A stretch of 64,000 bases of DNA from an uncultured Coriobacteriaceae bacterium (GTDB lineage Bacteria > Actinomycetota > Coriobacteriia > Coriobacteriales > Atopobiaceae). Position numbers and translations under genes: made by a program. The stretch lies in contig CACYWP010000015.1 of the NCBI GenBank assembly GCA_902778135.1, forward strand, positions 19,656 through 83,655. Direction: 5' to 3'. Of this stretch, positions 9,301 to 17,520 are shown one piece after another (position 1 is the first letter of the stretch; each line of letters begins with the position of its first letter). The notes below the pieces were generated by a model. That model was not told the origin of the DNA, searched no databases, and worked only from the letters and a program-made list of their open reading frames with translations.

Positions 9301-9488
9301 GCACCTTCGGCGATGCATTCGGTGTATGCCTGCTCGACCGCAGGCACATCGGTGGTCGTGCCGGCGCCCTCGGATTCGCCGCTGGCACAGGCGGCCAGGG
9401 TGAGGCCCCATCCGCAGAGCGCGACTGCCAGCGCAACCGATGCGACCCGAACGAGATACCCCAGCCTTCCTTGTCGTTCGTTCTTCAC
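6306..9488 (-). CDS. Very large exported lipoprotein of unknown function
   Basis: The protein has 1060 residues and no family was recognised. It opens with a Sec signal and lipobox LAAC (about residue 33), so it should be lipid-anchored outside the cell. Residues about 40-460 are beta-rich and strongly acidic. An Asp/Glu/Pro/Ser linker covers about 465-545. Then come a Gly-rich hydrophobic stretch (about 593-622, AGLLEGFGGVFGFVSQALG) and a heptad coiled coil (about 626-680, MDSEITIIDSKIDQLSTQL). The rest is helical, then mixed with Tyr and Trp, ending at a His- and Cys-containing tail. The hydrophobic hairpin plus coiled coil recalls helical membrane-inserting proteins, but this is only a resemblance. 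The ATG at 9488 follows GGGGGAT-type purine-rich sequence. Downstream of the cystatin-like gene on the same strand. Confidence 0.7.
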   Translation of the reverse strand: MKNERQGRLGYLVRVASVALAVALCGWGLTLAACASGESEGAGTTTDVPAVEQAYTECIAEGASVAHLVLQADAPLAAEVGPDCVSLDGVLYGYDVTEANRLDDTTLAVTVERSDAVESEEGSYAYVGLSTAAFAEPHELLYASEDEGEGADDDFPLAQLIALSVGEPDATVLPLEGAYDEEAGEFLLPVSLGYAEFVRAPAVEDFSLADATLSIKGVDYDGSSLTRATLRIDASADGSPRDAFDALDATLTENGITVAADATNCGEVTIGSDDMRNAERDGFEATALSCLSAHAKAFVEDTVAVESKTQDEDGDTDYDVHLLTRIETDPGTCSLPDAGIEEVVTVDHLLDDETQVLGEDVMRVDDTHLFLTVYLPSKVVDALSEAEGKDALEEAQNIVATFARSHKIILEPGVLSNAWGVPEPQTEMVLHIVSDLADDPADGDDAAASFDLIRDAYALETGSEIALRQASDDSDGPADDNGESAQPSDEDDAGTEAASDDPTEEAVPDDENTEEGAVPADDIDPEALRESYDESEASDVETDDGEVDADIAAMDGAYGMVDYTAYNLATEDEDLKRAREAFEAMEKIFETAGAFAEFAKGNPAGLLEGFGGVFGFVSQALGFGEGELLSLQDVMDKLNKMDSEITIIDSKIDQLSTQLDEVETYLGYKSDLNDLRDSLVRTEVYSSVLEADVWDENAVKWEYDEEKGFDGLSDEQLAALEGFLDDIDGIQSTYGYNAAADVIKLGNLINGDGSVLAKSVLQEYNDCVDTLFNWEPETYIYRTLYLTRLQYAYICGYTTAVTQLQYTAWKSGNPEKYRFALTALTENYQTVQKVVQGEVTYKKGEETEIEESRFVLATRPRDDGKLKNMVTGQLFDLGSEESIYSDSLAEFCNRCSSPSGVTTYGFDGSITRGNFESMVGRLANTKYETLWDEIVAMTGSDIGFVDPNGWSATLKRHDRWSHSGVFSVQLSNAYKNIVDEYETKDYFRYVLVSDAEKHCLHNQASRRHTYDWTCDCFDLVDNKVLTAAEVYIADQKYNANLARWEMVITLHHYCTLKAQN

Positions 9489-9514
9489 GCCATCCCCCTT
9501 TCTTCCTATAAACC

Positions 9515-9543
9515 GGATGGCCCCTGTCGTCCAGGGGCCATCC
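9515..9543 (-). terminator. Terminator after cystatin-like lipoprotein gene
   Basis: A perfect 12-bp stem (GGATGGCCCCTG at 9515-9526, complement at 9532-9543) with a 5-base loop is followed on the minus strand by GGTTTATAGG. It lies between two minus-strand genes and would separate the 9553-10305 gene from the large lipoprotein gene. Confidence 0.65.
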
Positions 9544-9552
9544 GAAGCGTGC

Positions 9553-10305
9553 CTACTGAGTCACGTAATACACGAGATCGAGTGGTTCGAGCGAGGTGAT
9601 CTCCGAGGAGCCGGAGGCATCCCGATAGACCAGGGCGACATACGGCCTTGCCAGGCCCGTGGCATCGCCGGCGTCCCGTCCGAGGCACATCACCTGGTAG
9701 TTCGAGCCCGCGACGACCTGCGACCCCAGCAACGCCACCGGCAGCAGGTCAAGCTCCGTGTCGGCGTGCTTTCCGAGAGCCTCCTGGAACGCATCGTCGA
9801 CGCCAGCCGGCAGCTGCAGGGCAGAGGCGCCCTCGACCCCCTCCCAGGCTCCAACGGCCTCTCCCGTCTCCTCCTTGAGGGTCTGCACGTCATCCAAGGC
9901 AATGTCCTTCGCGGTCGTGAAGCTTGCCTTGCCGCTCAGGTCCTTGTAGATGACCACGACAGACCACGATGTCGTGGGGTCGGCAACGACTGGTGTCGCC
10001 TTGCACAGGAACGCGTAGTTCATGCCGGCCACGACCTGCTTGCCGATGACTGCGACGGGCTCGTAGTCGACGCCGTCAAGCTCGGACATGGCTTCTTCGA
10101 ACATGCTCTGGAAGTCTCCATCAACGGACGAGCCCGCCTCTGCGTTGACCTCCCAACCTCCTCCAATGGGACCTGTCTCCGAGATCTCGGTGGCAGGCTC
10201 ATCGTCCGCCGCGCTTGTGGCTTGCGAGTTCGAGCCGCACCCCACCAGACCGACGGCCAAACATGCCGCCATCGACAAGGCCACGATGGTTCTCTTCATG
10301 CTCAC
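9553..10305 (-). CDS. Lipoprotein with two stefin/cystatin-like repeats
   Basis: This 250-residue lipoprotein has the lipobox VGLVGC (lipidated Cys about residue 23). The rest is a tandem repeat of about 105 residues. Each repeat starts with Gly-rich GGWE or GAWE (residues 49 and 152), continues with a helix (DGDFQSMFEEAMSEL; VDDAFQEALGKH), then a strand ending in QVVAG-x-NY (90-97 and 196-203), followed by paired strands (WSVVVIYKD; YVALVYRD). A Gly-rich N terminus, one helix and a QxVxG loop is the layout of stefins/cystatins, inhibitors of papain-family peptidases. A papain-family peptidase is encoded nearby on the same strand (11522-14761). Homology is inferred from the motif pattern only. 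The GTG at 10305 follows AGAGGAG; the ATG at 10299 is an alternative. Confidence 0.75.
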   Translation of the reverse strand: MSMKRTIVALSMAACLAVGLVGCGSNSQATSAADDEPATEISETGPIGGGWEVNAEAGSSVDGDFQSMFEEAMSELDGVDYEPVAVIGKQVVAGMNYAFLCKATPVVADPTTSWSVVVIYKDLSGKASFTTAKDIALDDVQTLKEETGEAVGAWEGVEGASALQLPAGVDDAFQEALGKHADTELDLLPVALLGSQVVAGSNYQVMCLGRDAGDATGLARPYVALVYRDASGSSEITSLEPLDLVYYVTQ

Positions 10306-10508
10306 GCTGTCTCCTCTCACGCTGCCGATACAGACCGACGGGACCACCACACATCTCGGAACGTGCGATGCGACCGTCACCAATAGTACGTGAGAACGCG
10401 CTGGAGTATCTCCTATCGTCTCTCACGGCATCTGCCAACTCCGTAAGGGGCCATTCCGTACAGGTAACTGGTCTCACCAATTCCCGCTGGTCGCACCATT
10501 TCCCGCAC

Positions 10509-11402
10509 TCAGGGAGCAGACGAATCCGTCGATGACAGCTGCGCCTGCACGAATTCGGCGAAGGACGCAGCCACGCGAGACATGGGCTTGCCCTCCAGCC
10601 AGACCAGCGCGGAACCGAGGTCAATCGCGGGATCCAGCGGAATGTGCACGACGTCGGAGGCGGTCGGACCGCCCGCATCCACCTGCAGGCTACGCCCGAG
10701 GCCCGCACGCACGAGCGTCTCGCCTGCAGCGCTCAGGTTCGCATCCCCTGCCACGGCGAGTCGTGCGTATCGTCGCCCGAACCAACTGGCAAGCACGCTC
10801 CTCGCACCCGCACGGTATGGGAGAATCACCGGACCGGCGGCAAGTTGCGCCGGACCGAGCACGTCGCATCCGGCCAGCGGGTCATCCGCACGCAGCACGG
10901 CAACCCAACGCTCCCTCGTCCGCAGCCCCACATAGGTGAGCCCCGACGGCTCAAAGGGCTCGAGAAGCACCGCAAAGTCGGCGAGACCTTCTGAAAGCCT
11001 GCGATGCGAGCCCTCTGACGTGGTGATGTGCAGCGAGACGGACACGTGCGGGTGCTCGGAGCGGAAGGCTGCCGCCAACGCGGCCAGCTCGTCAAGCGCG
11101 GCGATCTGGCCGCACGAGATGGCCACGGTCCCCTCGAGATGCGAGGCTGACGAGCGCAGCTCGGTCTCCGTCTTCTCGGCAAGCTCGAGCAGCTCCTCGG
11201 CACGACGGACAAGCAGCACGCCATCGTCGGTGGGCGTTGCGCCGTGGCGGCCACGCTCCAGCAGCGCGCATCCCAACTCCCTCTCCAGCGCCGCAATCTG
11301 GCGCGAGAGCGCCGGCTGGGTGATGTGCAGCTCATCTGCCGCACGGGTCACCGAACCCGCCCGCACCACCGCAAGAAACGACCGCAGCTCCTTCAGCTCC
11401 AT
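10509..11402 (-). CDS. LysR-family transcriptional regulator
   Basis: The 297-residue protein has the LysR winged helix-turn-helix at residues 1-60 (MELKELRSFLAVVRAGSVTR, then HITQPALSRQIAALERELG), followed by a linker helix and a two-lobed effector domain. The inducer cannot be told. The ATG at 11402 follows AAGGGG at proper spacing; the ATG 5 codons upstream has none. LysR proteins usually control a divergent neighbour, but here both neighbours lie on the same strand: the peptidase gene before and the cystatin-like gene after, so a role in controlling that surface block is possible. Confidence 0.92.
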   Translation of the reverse strand: MELKELRSFLAVVRAGSVTRAADELHITQPALSRQIAALERELGCALLERGRHGATPTDDGVLLVRRAEELLELAEKTETELRSSASHLEGTVAISCGQIAALDELAALAAAFRSEHPHVSVSLHITTSEGSHRRLSEGLADFAVLLEPFEPSGLTYVGLRTRERWVAVLRADDPLAGCDVLGPAQLAAGPVILPYRAGARSVLASWFGRRYARLAVAGDANLSAAGETLVRAGLGRSLQVDAGGPTASDVVHIPLDPAIDLGSALVWLEGKPMSRVAASFAEFVQAQLSSTDSSAP

Positions 11403-11521
11403 ATGCGCCCCTTCCATGCAACACGCACATGGAACAGCATAGGAAAGAAGCTGCGGTCATAGGCAGGCAAACGCACCCCGAACCCGGCCGTCAGTCCGGA
11501 CCTTCGGCGAGAGGACCGGCG

Positions 11522-14500
11522 TCAGGAACGCCAGGCCTCCCTCATCCGCACACCGAGACCGGCGATGACCATTGCCAATCCCGCCAGGGAGAACGGCAGG
11601 GTGGCCGGAGCCGTGTCGCCCGTGCTCGGAAGCTTCGTGTCGGACGTCGTGGTGGAGGAAGAGCTAGAGCTGGTGCTGGTGGTGGAGCTGGCATTCGATC
11701 CAGAGACGCTCGTGGTGGTCTTCGCGTCGACCGTGGTGGACTTTTTGGTCGACGACGCAGCGACCGTCTCCTCCCACTGGGCCCTCAGCGTGATGTTGCT
11801 GGTGATGGGCGTCTTCTGGAAGTCGAAGTCGGTTGCGGCCACCTTGCCGTCCTTGCCGACCAGACGCCAGCCCTTGAAGGTGTAGCCCTTCCTGATGGGC
11901 TTGGCCGGTGTGATGGCAAACTTTCCCTCAATCACGGTCTGGCTCTTCAGCACCGTGCCGCCACCGGTGTCGAAGGTGACGATGTAGGTCTGCGTGTTCG
12001 GGTCCTGCTCGTCCGGGTCCTGGGAGCCCGGCTGCTGCTCCTCGGGCGTCCGCTCGCTGAGCACGGGGGTGCTCGTCACGATAGCGCTCTGGGCGCCGAC
12101 ATGGTTGACGGGATGCTGCTCGTACGTGTCAGGGTCCTCCTCGATCGTCGTCACGTACGCGACGAGGGAGATGTCGTAGGTCGCGCCGGGCTTCAGGCCC
12201 TCTATCACGGCTGACGTCGCATCCTTGGCCACCGGGACCTGCTGGGTCTCGGAGGAGCCGTGCTCGGTGTAGAAGAGCATGTAGCCGCTGATGCCGCTGC
12301 TCTCCTGGGACACGAAGCCCACGGTCAGCGAGCCCGCACCAGGGGTCACCCTCGTGATGGTCGCCTTGGCGGGGAGAATCAGGAAGGACAGGTGATTGAG
12401 AAGGTCGTCCCGGGCCTCGCCCTCGTAGTTGCCGATGCCCGTGACGACGACCTCTCCCCTGCCGCACTGCACGTTGTTCTCGTAGGAGACCTGGTAGTCC
12501 ACATCCCTGACGACCTCGGGTGCTTCGCCCGAGCTGTCGGACGAGCCCCTCACCAGGACCGGAGTGGGCTCGTACGGGGAGCCGGTGTAGACTGTGACCT
12601 TGTCCTCGTCCGCCAGCTGTGCTTCCACGATTGCGAGCTTCGACACCATGACATGGATCGTCTTAGACCCATAGGCGCCCGCGTCGACGGTCAGGTCCGC
12701 CTCTCCGGTTCCCACGGGTCGCAGGATGGCTTCGGCATCGCCACGCCCCTGTTCGGGCTCGATGGTCGCGACCGACTCGTCCGAGCTCGTCCAGGTGAAG
12801 GTGGGCTGGACGGCCGGATCCTCCTGACCACCCTTGATGCTGGCCCTATAGCGTTTGCTATCATCCTGCATAATCGTCAGGTCGGTGAAGTCCTTGCCCG
12901 AGCGGTCCTTCACATCGAGGTAGTAGTCGCGGGCAACCGGAGGCTCCGGATTGGGAGTCGTCCCGTCGTCATCGAACTCATCGGGCACCGCATAGGCCTT
13001 GATCGAGAAGTTGTCGATGTTCGACCCCTCGGCCCCATCCTCGAGGATGGAGCGGATGCTGTCGTCGGACAGGTCCCTCCATGCGCCATCGACCATGAAG
13101 TAGCTCTCGCCAGGGTTCACGACCGACTTGAACCAACACCCGGGACTCTCCTCCTGGGAGAGGGACTCCCCGAGCGTGAGGCTGTACCTGCCGCTGGGCG
13201 TGCGCTGCTCGACGACGACCGCGTACTTCTGCCCTTCAGGAAGCTCGACGGATTCGCCCAGCACCTCGCGGTGATAGCCGCCGTAGCGGTACGCCTTTGC
13301 CTCGGACGTGACGACGCACGTCCCGTCCTCCGGGTTTGCCGCGCCGTCGGCCAGCAGGAAGACCTGGTAGGAAACGGTCGTCCCCGGCGTGGTCGTCATG
13401 AACGACACGCTCTCGAGCCGCTCGTCCTGCTTGGCGACGAAGACGTTCGCCGACTTGTTGGGGGTCTCGGTGGTGTACTGCTCGTACTCCCTCACGGGCA
13501 TGTAGTCATGCTGGTCGATGATGACGCCAGGGGTCACGCCCTCGAAGCTGTAGGCCTCGGGGTCGCGGATCGTCTTGTCGTAGTACGAGAGCCAGAAGTA
13601 TCCCGTATGCAGGTCAGAGGTGGCCTCGTAGTCCGATCCGGGGACGTCCTGGCCCTCGCACAGGCCCCAATGGCGATAGCTGTTGTCAGGAAAGTCGTTG
13701 AGGTCGGAACCCCAGCTGTTCTTGACGAGCCAGGCGCCATCGTAGGGAGGCTCCGTCGTGAAGTTCTCCTTGGGGTACCCGTCGTCGTAGCCCACGATGG
13801 TCACGACATGGTTGGAAGGCCATGCGCCGCTGTTATACGCAGCCCAGTTCTCGCTGAGCGTGCTATCGAAGTCCGTCTCCTCACCGGGCATGGCGCTCTC
13901 CGCGCTGAAGTTGATGGCAACGGCGCGGTGTGCCAGGAGCTGGTCCTTGATGGCGTCTATCGCCTCGGACTTGCTGTCATCGTCGTACGATGCCGGGCTC
14001 GGGAGAAGGTAGGACTCCTTGAGCTGGTAGTCCTGCCTGAAGCGATAGGCCTCGGGGATGGACCAGTCGTCATCCTCGCTGTAATAGACCCTCCTGAAAC
14101 CCGACTGTTCCTCTCCCGACTCGTCGAGCCAGGTGACCCAGTTGCTGACGACCTCGGCACCCTTGCCGCGATAGGCGTACACCTGCCCGTCATTCGTGGT
14201 GGTCGACTCGTTGGTCGGGCCAATACCTGCCGCAAAGAGGCTGGTCGCATAGGCCGTGACGCCGCCGACGTCATACTTCTCGTGGGATGACACAGCGTCC
14301 GGGAAGGTCATGCCCTCGCCGTTCTGGGCGCTGCTTGGATCGTCCAACGCCGTGGCGTTGAACCACGTGACCTGCTTTTCCGAGAGGTTGAGGGATGAGG
14401 GGTCGCTTGCGAGGCCGGAGCCGAGCAGGCTCGACTCTGCCGCCGCAATCGCCCCGAAACCCCAGCAGGTGCCATAGGGGTTCTGCTGGCGAACGCCCGT

Positions 14501-14761
14501 CACATAGCAGCCATCGCCCTCCCCCACATGGCGCAGGTCGAAGGTCGCGGGCTTGTCTGCCTGGGTATAGAGCGGGTAGCCAGCCTCGGACGCGAAGGCG
14601 TCGCGGTCGTACCCACTCTGTACCTGGGAGAGGATCTCGGCAAAGCCAGCGCCCTCGAGCGGGCTGTTGGCGGGCGCCGCGAGAGCCGACTGGGGCAGCA
14701 TGGCCATGGCACACGCGCCGCCTATCAGCGCCTGTGTCAGGGTCGTCCATCTATGTAGCAT
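11522..14761 (-). CDS. Cell-wall-anchored papain-family (C1A) cysteine peptidase
   Basis: The 1079-residue protein has a Sec signal (cleavage near ALAA, residue 29). The C1A catalytic domain spans about 70-400: oxyanion Gln93, nucleophile Cys99 in NPYGTCWGFG, His318 in SNHVVTIVGYDDG and Asn348 in VKNSWGS, so the triad is complete. A lectin-like beta domain follows (about 410-610), then a bacterial Ig-like (BIG2) segment (about 625-720), an extra beta domain, a fibronectin type III-like domain (about 810-900), and a Listeria-Bacteroides (Flg_new) repeat with TFDTGGGT and KGYTFKGW (about 940-1000). A Ser/Thr-rich stalk leads to sortase signal LPSTG (1044-1048), a membrane helix and a basic tail. 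It probably degrades host or neighbour proteins at the cell surface. No prodomain inhibitor is obvious; see the lipoprotein at 9553. Confidence 0.93.
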   Translation of the reverse strand: MLHRWTTLTQALIGGACAMAMLPQSALAAPANSPLEGAGFAEILSQVQSGYDRDAFASEAGYPLYTQADKPATFDLRHVGEGDGCYVTGVRQQNPYGTCWGFGAIAAAESSLLGSGLASDPSSLNLSEKQVTWFNATALDDPSSAQNGEGMTFPDAVSSHEKYDVGGVTAYATSLFAAGIGPTNESTTTNDGQVYAYRGKGAEVVSNWVTWLDESGEEQSGFRRVYYSEDDDWSIPEAYRFRQDYQLKESYLLPSPASYDDDSKSEAIDAIKDQLLAHRAVAINFSAESAMPGEETDFDSTLSENWAAYNSGAWPSNHVVTIVGYDDGYPKENFTTEPPYDGAWLVKNSWGSDLNDFPDNSYRHWGLCEGQDVPGSDYEATSDLHTGYFWLSYYDKTIRDPEAYSFEGVTPGVIIDQHDYMPVREYEQYTTETPNKSANVFVAKQDERLESVSFMTTTPGTTVSYQVFLLADGAANPEDGTCVVTSEAKAYRYGGYHREVLGESVELPEGQKYAVVVEQRTPSGRYSLTLGESLSQEESPGCWFKSVVNPGESYFMVDGAWRDLSDDSIRSILEDGAEGSNIDNFSIKAYAVPDEFDDDGTTPNPEPPVARDYYLDVKDRSGKDFTDLTIMQDDSKRYRASIKGGQEDPAVQPTFTWTSSDESVATIEPEQGRGDAEAILRPVGTGEADLTVDAGAYGSKTIHVMVSKLAIVEAQLADEDKVTVYTGSPYEPTPVLVRGSSDSSGEAPEVVRDVDYQVSYENNVQCGRGEVVVTGIGNYEGEARDDLLNHLSFLILPAKATITRVTPGAGSLTVGFVSQESSGISGYMLFYTEHGSSETQQVPVAKDATSAVIEGLKPGATYDISLVAYVTTIEEDPDTYEQHPVNHVGAQSAIVTSTPVLSERTPEEQQPGSQDPDEQDPNTQTYIVTFDTGGGTVLKSQTVIEGKFAITPAKPIRKGYTFKGWRLVGKDGKVAATDFDFQKTPITSNITLRAQWEETVAASSTKKSTTVDAKTTTSVSGSNASSTTSTSSSSSSTTTSDTKLPSTGDTAPATLPFSLAGLAMVIAGLGVRMREAWRS

Positions 14762-14961
14762 TTCCTCTGTGTCCTCATCTTCATTGGTTGCTCGTTTTAG
14801 CTGTGTTTTTGCGATTTGGGCACCGCTATTGCTGTGTCAGGTTGTTGAGGTACAAAAGCTTTTCACATGATAGCCCAGACGTCGGCTGCGTACACGCTTG
14901 ATTATGTCTTTTATGCAGATAAATGACACGAATGAGCAAAAAGTGGCCTCAGCGGCAGATT

Positions 14962-14993
14962 GGTGCGCCCGACGACGAATCGCCAGGCGCACC
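14962..14993 (-). terminator. Hairpin after lipoprotein gene 15002-15916
   Basis: GGTGCGCC and its complement (8-9 bp stem) enclose about 15 bases just past the stop of the minus-strand lipoprotein gene. There is no T tract. The rest of the 240-base gap 14762-15001 is AT-richer than its surroundings and probably carries the peptidase promoter, but no hexamer pair stood out. Confidence 0.4.
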
Positions 14994-15001
14994 AGGAATC
15001 A

Positions 15002-15916
15002 TCAACCACTGCCCACGAACACCACTTCGGTGAAGTTGATTTCGTCGTAGATCGTGCCGTCGGGATAGACCGTGTACCAGAACCAGGTGGCGACATGACT
15101 GCCGGCATCGTCAGGCATGAACTCGTAGCCATGGAGCGTGTATCCGTCGCCGGTCATGTGGTCGAACTCGATGATGGGCGCTATCTCCCAGTGGTAGTAC
15201 TCGAGATTCCTGCGCAGATAGGCGATGGCCTCGTCAGGACTGCCGATGCCCGTGGATGTGCCGACGTTGCCTCCGGTCGAGCCATACGGATCGGTCGACC
15301 CATTTGGATAGTCGTCCGCTACCGGGCACGAGGTGCCCACATAGTAGAACTTCTCGCCATTGGACTGGTCGGTGATGACCCCATTGGCTATATCGAACAG
15401 GTAGAACGCGATGTAGACCTTGCTGGAGCCCGTCACCAGGCACTGGCAGGTCCCTTGGTTGCCCATGAAGACGACATCGCCGTTGTTGTACTCGAACTTT
15501 GTGCGGCCCTTGGCAGTGCCAAACCCGTTGCCGTCGCCCAACACCATGGTGTAGTAGTCATACGTGAGCCTGCCGTCCGTCAGGTAGAAGTCGATGAACT
15601 CCGGCTGTTCCGCGTTCACGTCGGGAGACCAGCAGCCCACGATCTCGCTCTCCTGGATGACATGCTCGGGCATGGGGGCCGTCTGGGCGTCAGTGCCTGT
15701 GGCCTCGTCGGTATGCTGGCTGCCATCGGTCTGTTGGTCGGTGTCGTTCGACAAGTTCTCCCACAGGCTCTCTTGCCCCCAATCGCTGGGCTGGGGAGAA
15801 TCCTGTTCCTCTTCGTCGCAGCCCACCAGGCAAAGCGAGCTTAATAGGACGAGCATGAGCGCCAGCATGGGCCACCTGCGGGTAGCGCGCATCCGCGCGG
15901 GGTGCCCCATCATCAT
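15002..15916 (-). CDS. Lipoprotein of unknown function
   Basis: This 304-residue lipoprotein has a basic N terminus (RATRRW), a hydrophobic segment and lipobox CLVGC (about residue 33). A low-complexity Asp/Gln/Thr linker of about 50 residues follows. A beta-rich domain (about 90-200: VGCWSPDVNAEQPEFIDFYL and AFYLFDIANGVI) looks like a lipocalin- or META-like stress/secreted barrel but no family was recognised. The C-terminal 75 residues (AYLRRNLEYYHWEIAPI and HVATWFWYTVYPDGTIYDE) form a separate small aromatic-rich domain. Three ATG codons stand in tandem at 15916, 15913 and 15910 behind AGGGAGGG; the first was taken. Confidence 0.7.
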   Translation of the reverse strand: MMMGHPARMRATRRWPMLALMLVLLSSLCLVGCDEEEQDSPQPSDWGQESLWENLSNDTDQQTDGSQHTDEATGTDAQTAPMPEHVIQESEIVGCWSPDVNAEQPEFIDFYLTDGRLTYDYYTMVLGDGNGFGTAKGRTKFEYNNGDVVFMGNQGTCQCLVTGSSKVYIAFYLFDIANGVITDQSNGEKFYYVGTSCPVADDYPNGSTDPYGSTGGNVGTSTGIGSPDEAIAYLRRNLEYYHWEIAPIIEFDHMTGDGYTLHGYEFMPDDAGSHVATWFWYTVYPDGTIYDEINFTEVVFVGSG

Positions 15917-16066
15917 CGTTCGCCCTCCCTTCTCGATTCGCTGCAATATGGCGAGGGCCACCGCGTCATTGCGTTGGCCTTTCAACGCACCTTATCGTAA
16001 CGCAGATGGCACGTGCATTGTCGCACATCCGCCATCATCAGCGGCAATGGCCGGGTAGGACGGTCT

Positions 16067-16092
16067 GCCCCGCCTCCTGCAGGAGACGGGGC
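16067..16092. terminator. Hairpin between lipoprotein and PNPOx-like genes
   Basis: A GC-rich stem (GCCCCG-CTCCTGCAGGAG-CGGGGC) without a T tract lies about 28 bases past the stop of the minus-strand PNPOx-like gene. It is likely a weak terminator. Confidence 0.45.
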
Positions 16093-16119
16093 AGAGGGGT
16101 GCGCAAACGTATGGCGCGT

Positions 16120-16521
16120 CTAGAACTGCACGGTGCGCGGTGCGTCGGTGAAGCTGGAGAAGGTGGCCTCCCCACCCTCGATGTAGTAGACGACGGTGTT
16201 GCCATCACCGGCGGCGTACATCCTCCTCAGGCTCTCGTAGTCCTCGAGCATGGACTCCTGGGCCTCGATGCGCGGGTCCTCCACCAGCTTGCCGGTGACG
16301 CGGATCCACGTCCCCTTGTCGAACGCGCAGATCTCGAACTTGGGGTTTGCCTCGATCTGCTTGGAGACGTCCTTGACCTTGCCGGTCTGGATGTAGAGCC
16401 TCCCGTCAAAGGTGTGGGCGGTACCGAACGGACGGACTCGAGGCTGGTCGCCCTCGGTCGTCGCCAGATAGTACGTACCGGCTTCCTTCAGGAACGTGCA
16501 GACCTCATCGATAGCTGCCAT
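16120..16521 (-). CDS. Pyridoxamine 5'-phosphate oxidase-fold flavoprotein
   Basis: The 133-residue protein has the split-barrel flavin-binding fold: YYLATTEGDQPRVRPFG (strands 1-2), then DGRLYIQTGKVKDVSKQI with the phosphate-binding TGKxKDVxxQ pattern, and WIRVTGKLVEDP. This pattern is typical of small PNPOx-like proteins related to NimA and general stress proteins, which bind FMN or F420. A true pyridoxamine oxidase is longer, so vitamin B6 synthesis is unlikely. The ATG at 16521 follows AAAGGTGGG; the 13 codons upstream are probably untranslated. Confidence 0.85.
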   Translation of the reverse strand: MAAIDEVCTFLKEAGTYYLATTEGDQPRVRPFGTAHTFDGRLYIQTGKVKDVSKQIEANPKFEICAFDKGTWIRVTGKLVEDPRIEAQESMLEDYESLRRMYAAGDGNTVVYYIEGGEATFSSFTDAPRTVQF

Positions 16522-16611
16522 GATTCCCACCTTTCTCCTATGAATACAGCCTGATTCCATTATGGCAAACGAGCGACGATATGCCAGCAGACCATGGGGG
16601 GAATGCCCTGG

Positions 16612-17487
16612 CTAGCCGCGCGGGCTGACCAACGGGGCCTCGGTGGCCAGCGAGGGATCCATGAACGAGGGCATGCGACCCTCACGCGTCGCAGCCGCGA
16701 TCTCGAAGCACGCATCTGCCACCGCATCGTCCGCGCTGGCACCGATATGCCACCGCGCGTCGCGGCGCACCGCCGGCACGGCGTTGGCCACCGCCACCGA
16801 GTTGGGCACCGAGTAGAGCATGTTCAGGTCGTTCTCCTCGTCGCCAAAGGCCGCCACCTCGTCGAACTCCAGCCCCAGGTACTGGGCCAGCAGGCAGACC
16901 GCGGAGTCCTTCCCCCAACCCGCGGGGATGAGGTCGATGTAGTTGGGACCCGGGTAGACCATCATGAACTCGGGGCAGGCCGCACCAAGGGCCTGGCGCA
17001 CCTCGAAGCGCGGGGCGACGCCCGGCCCGTGGCCAACGCGGATGTTGGCCTTGTAATAGGGGTGGTTGGAGACGCCATCCACCAGATGGGCCTTGTTCCA
17101 GAAGGCCAGGCCGTAGCGCTCGACCTCCTCGGCACTCGTCGAGACCAGCTCCACCTCGTGGCCCTTGTAGAGGCCCAGGGCATAGCCTTCGTAATGGCTG
17201 ATGACCTCGGCGGCACGCACGAGGGCGTCGTGGCTGTGGTACTGGGTGTGGATGAGCTCGCCATCGGCATAGATGCGCTGGCCGTTGGAGGTGATGGCCG
17301 TGCGATAGCACGCCTCGTCCTCGCAGAAGAGCTTCTTGATGGCGCTCATGCGCCTGCCCGTGACCACCGAGAAGTGGACCCCGGCATCCTGCAGGGCATG
17401 GGCGCTGGCCAGGGCATGCTCGGTGGCATGCGGTCGCCCCACGGCCACGAACGTGTCATCGATGTCGGTCACCACGAGCTTGATCAT
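16612..17487 (-). CDS. HAD-superfamily Cof-type hydrolase
   Basis: The 291-residue protein starts with motif I VVTDIDDTF and ends with motif IV GDEENDLNML, with the conserved Lys of WGKDSAV between. The C2B cap (about 85-190) contains YALGLYKGHEVELVS. It is a sugar-phosphate phosphatase type of unknown substrate; its DIDDT in place of DxDGT is a common variant. The ATG at 17487 follows GAGAGGGGAG. The gene stands about 150 bases downstream of asd, but a terminator and a palindromic repeat separate them. Confidence 0.87.
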   Translation of the reverse strand: MIKLVVTDIDDTFVAVGRPHATEHALASAHALQDAGVHFSVVTGRRMSAIKKLFCEDEACYRTAITSNGQRIYADGELIHTQYHSHDALVRAAEVISHYEGYALGLYKGHEVELVSTSAEEVERYGLAFWNKAHLVDGVSNHPYYKANIRVGHGPGVAPRFEVRQALGAACPEFMMVYPGPNYIDLIPAGWGKDSAVCLLAQYLGLEFDEVAAFGDEENDLNMLYSVPNSVAVANAVPAVRRDARWHIGASADDAVADACFEIAAATREGRMPSFMDPSLATEAPLVSPRG

Positions 17488-17520
17488 GAGGTCTCCCCTC
17501 TCGGAGCAATGGGTCAGGGC

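Noticed and set aside
12260..14290. Long open frame of 676 codons on the plus strand opposite the peptidase gene
   Set aside because: It is a by-product of the GC-rich third codon positions of the real minus-strand gene; it has no ribosome binding site and an implausible protein composition. Many similar antisense frames in the window were rejected for the same reason.
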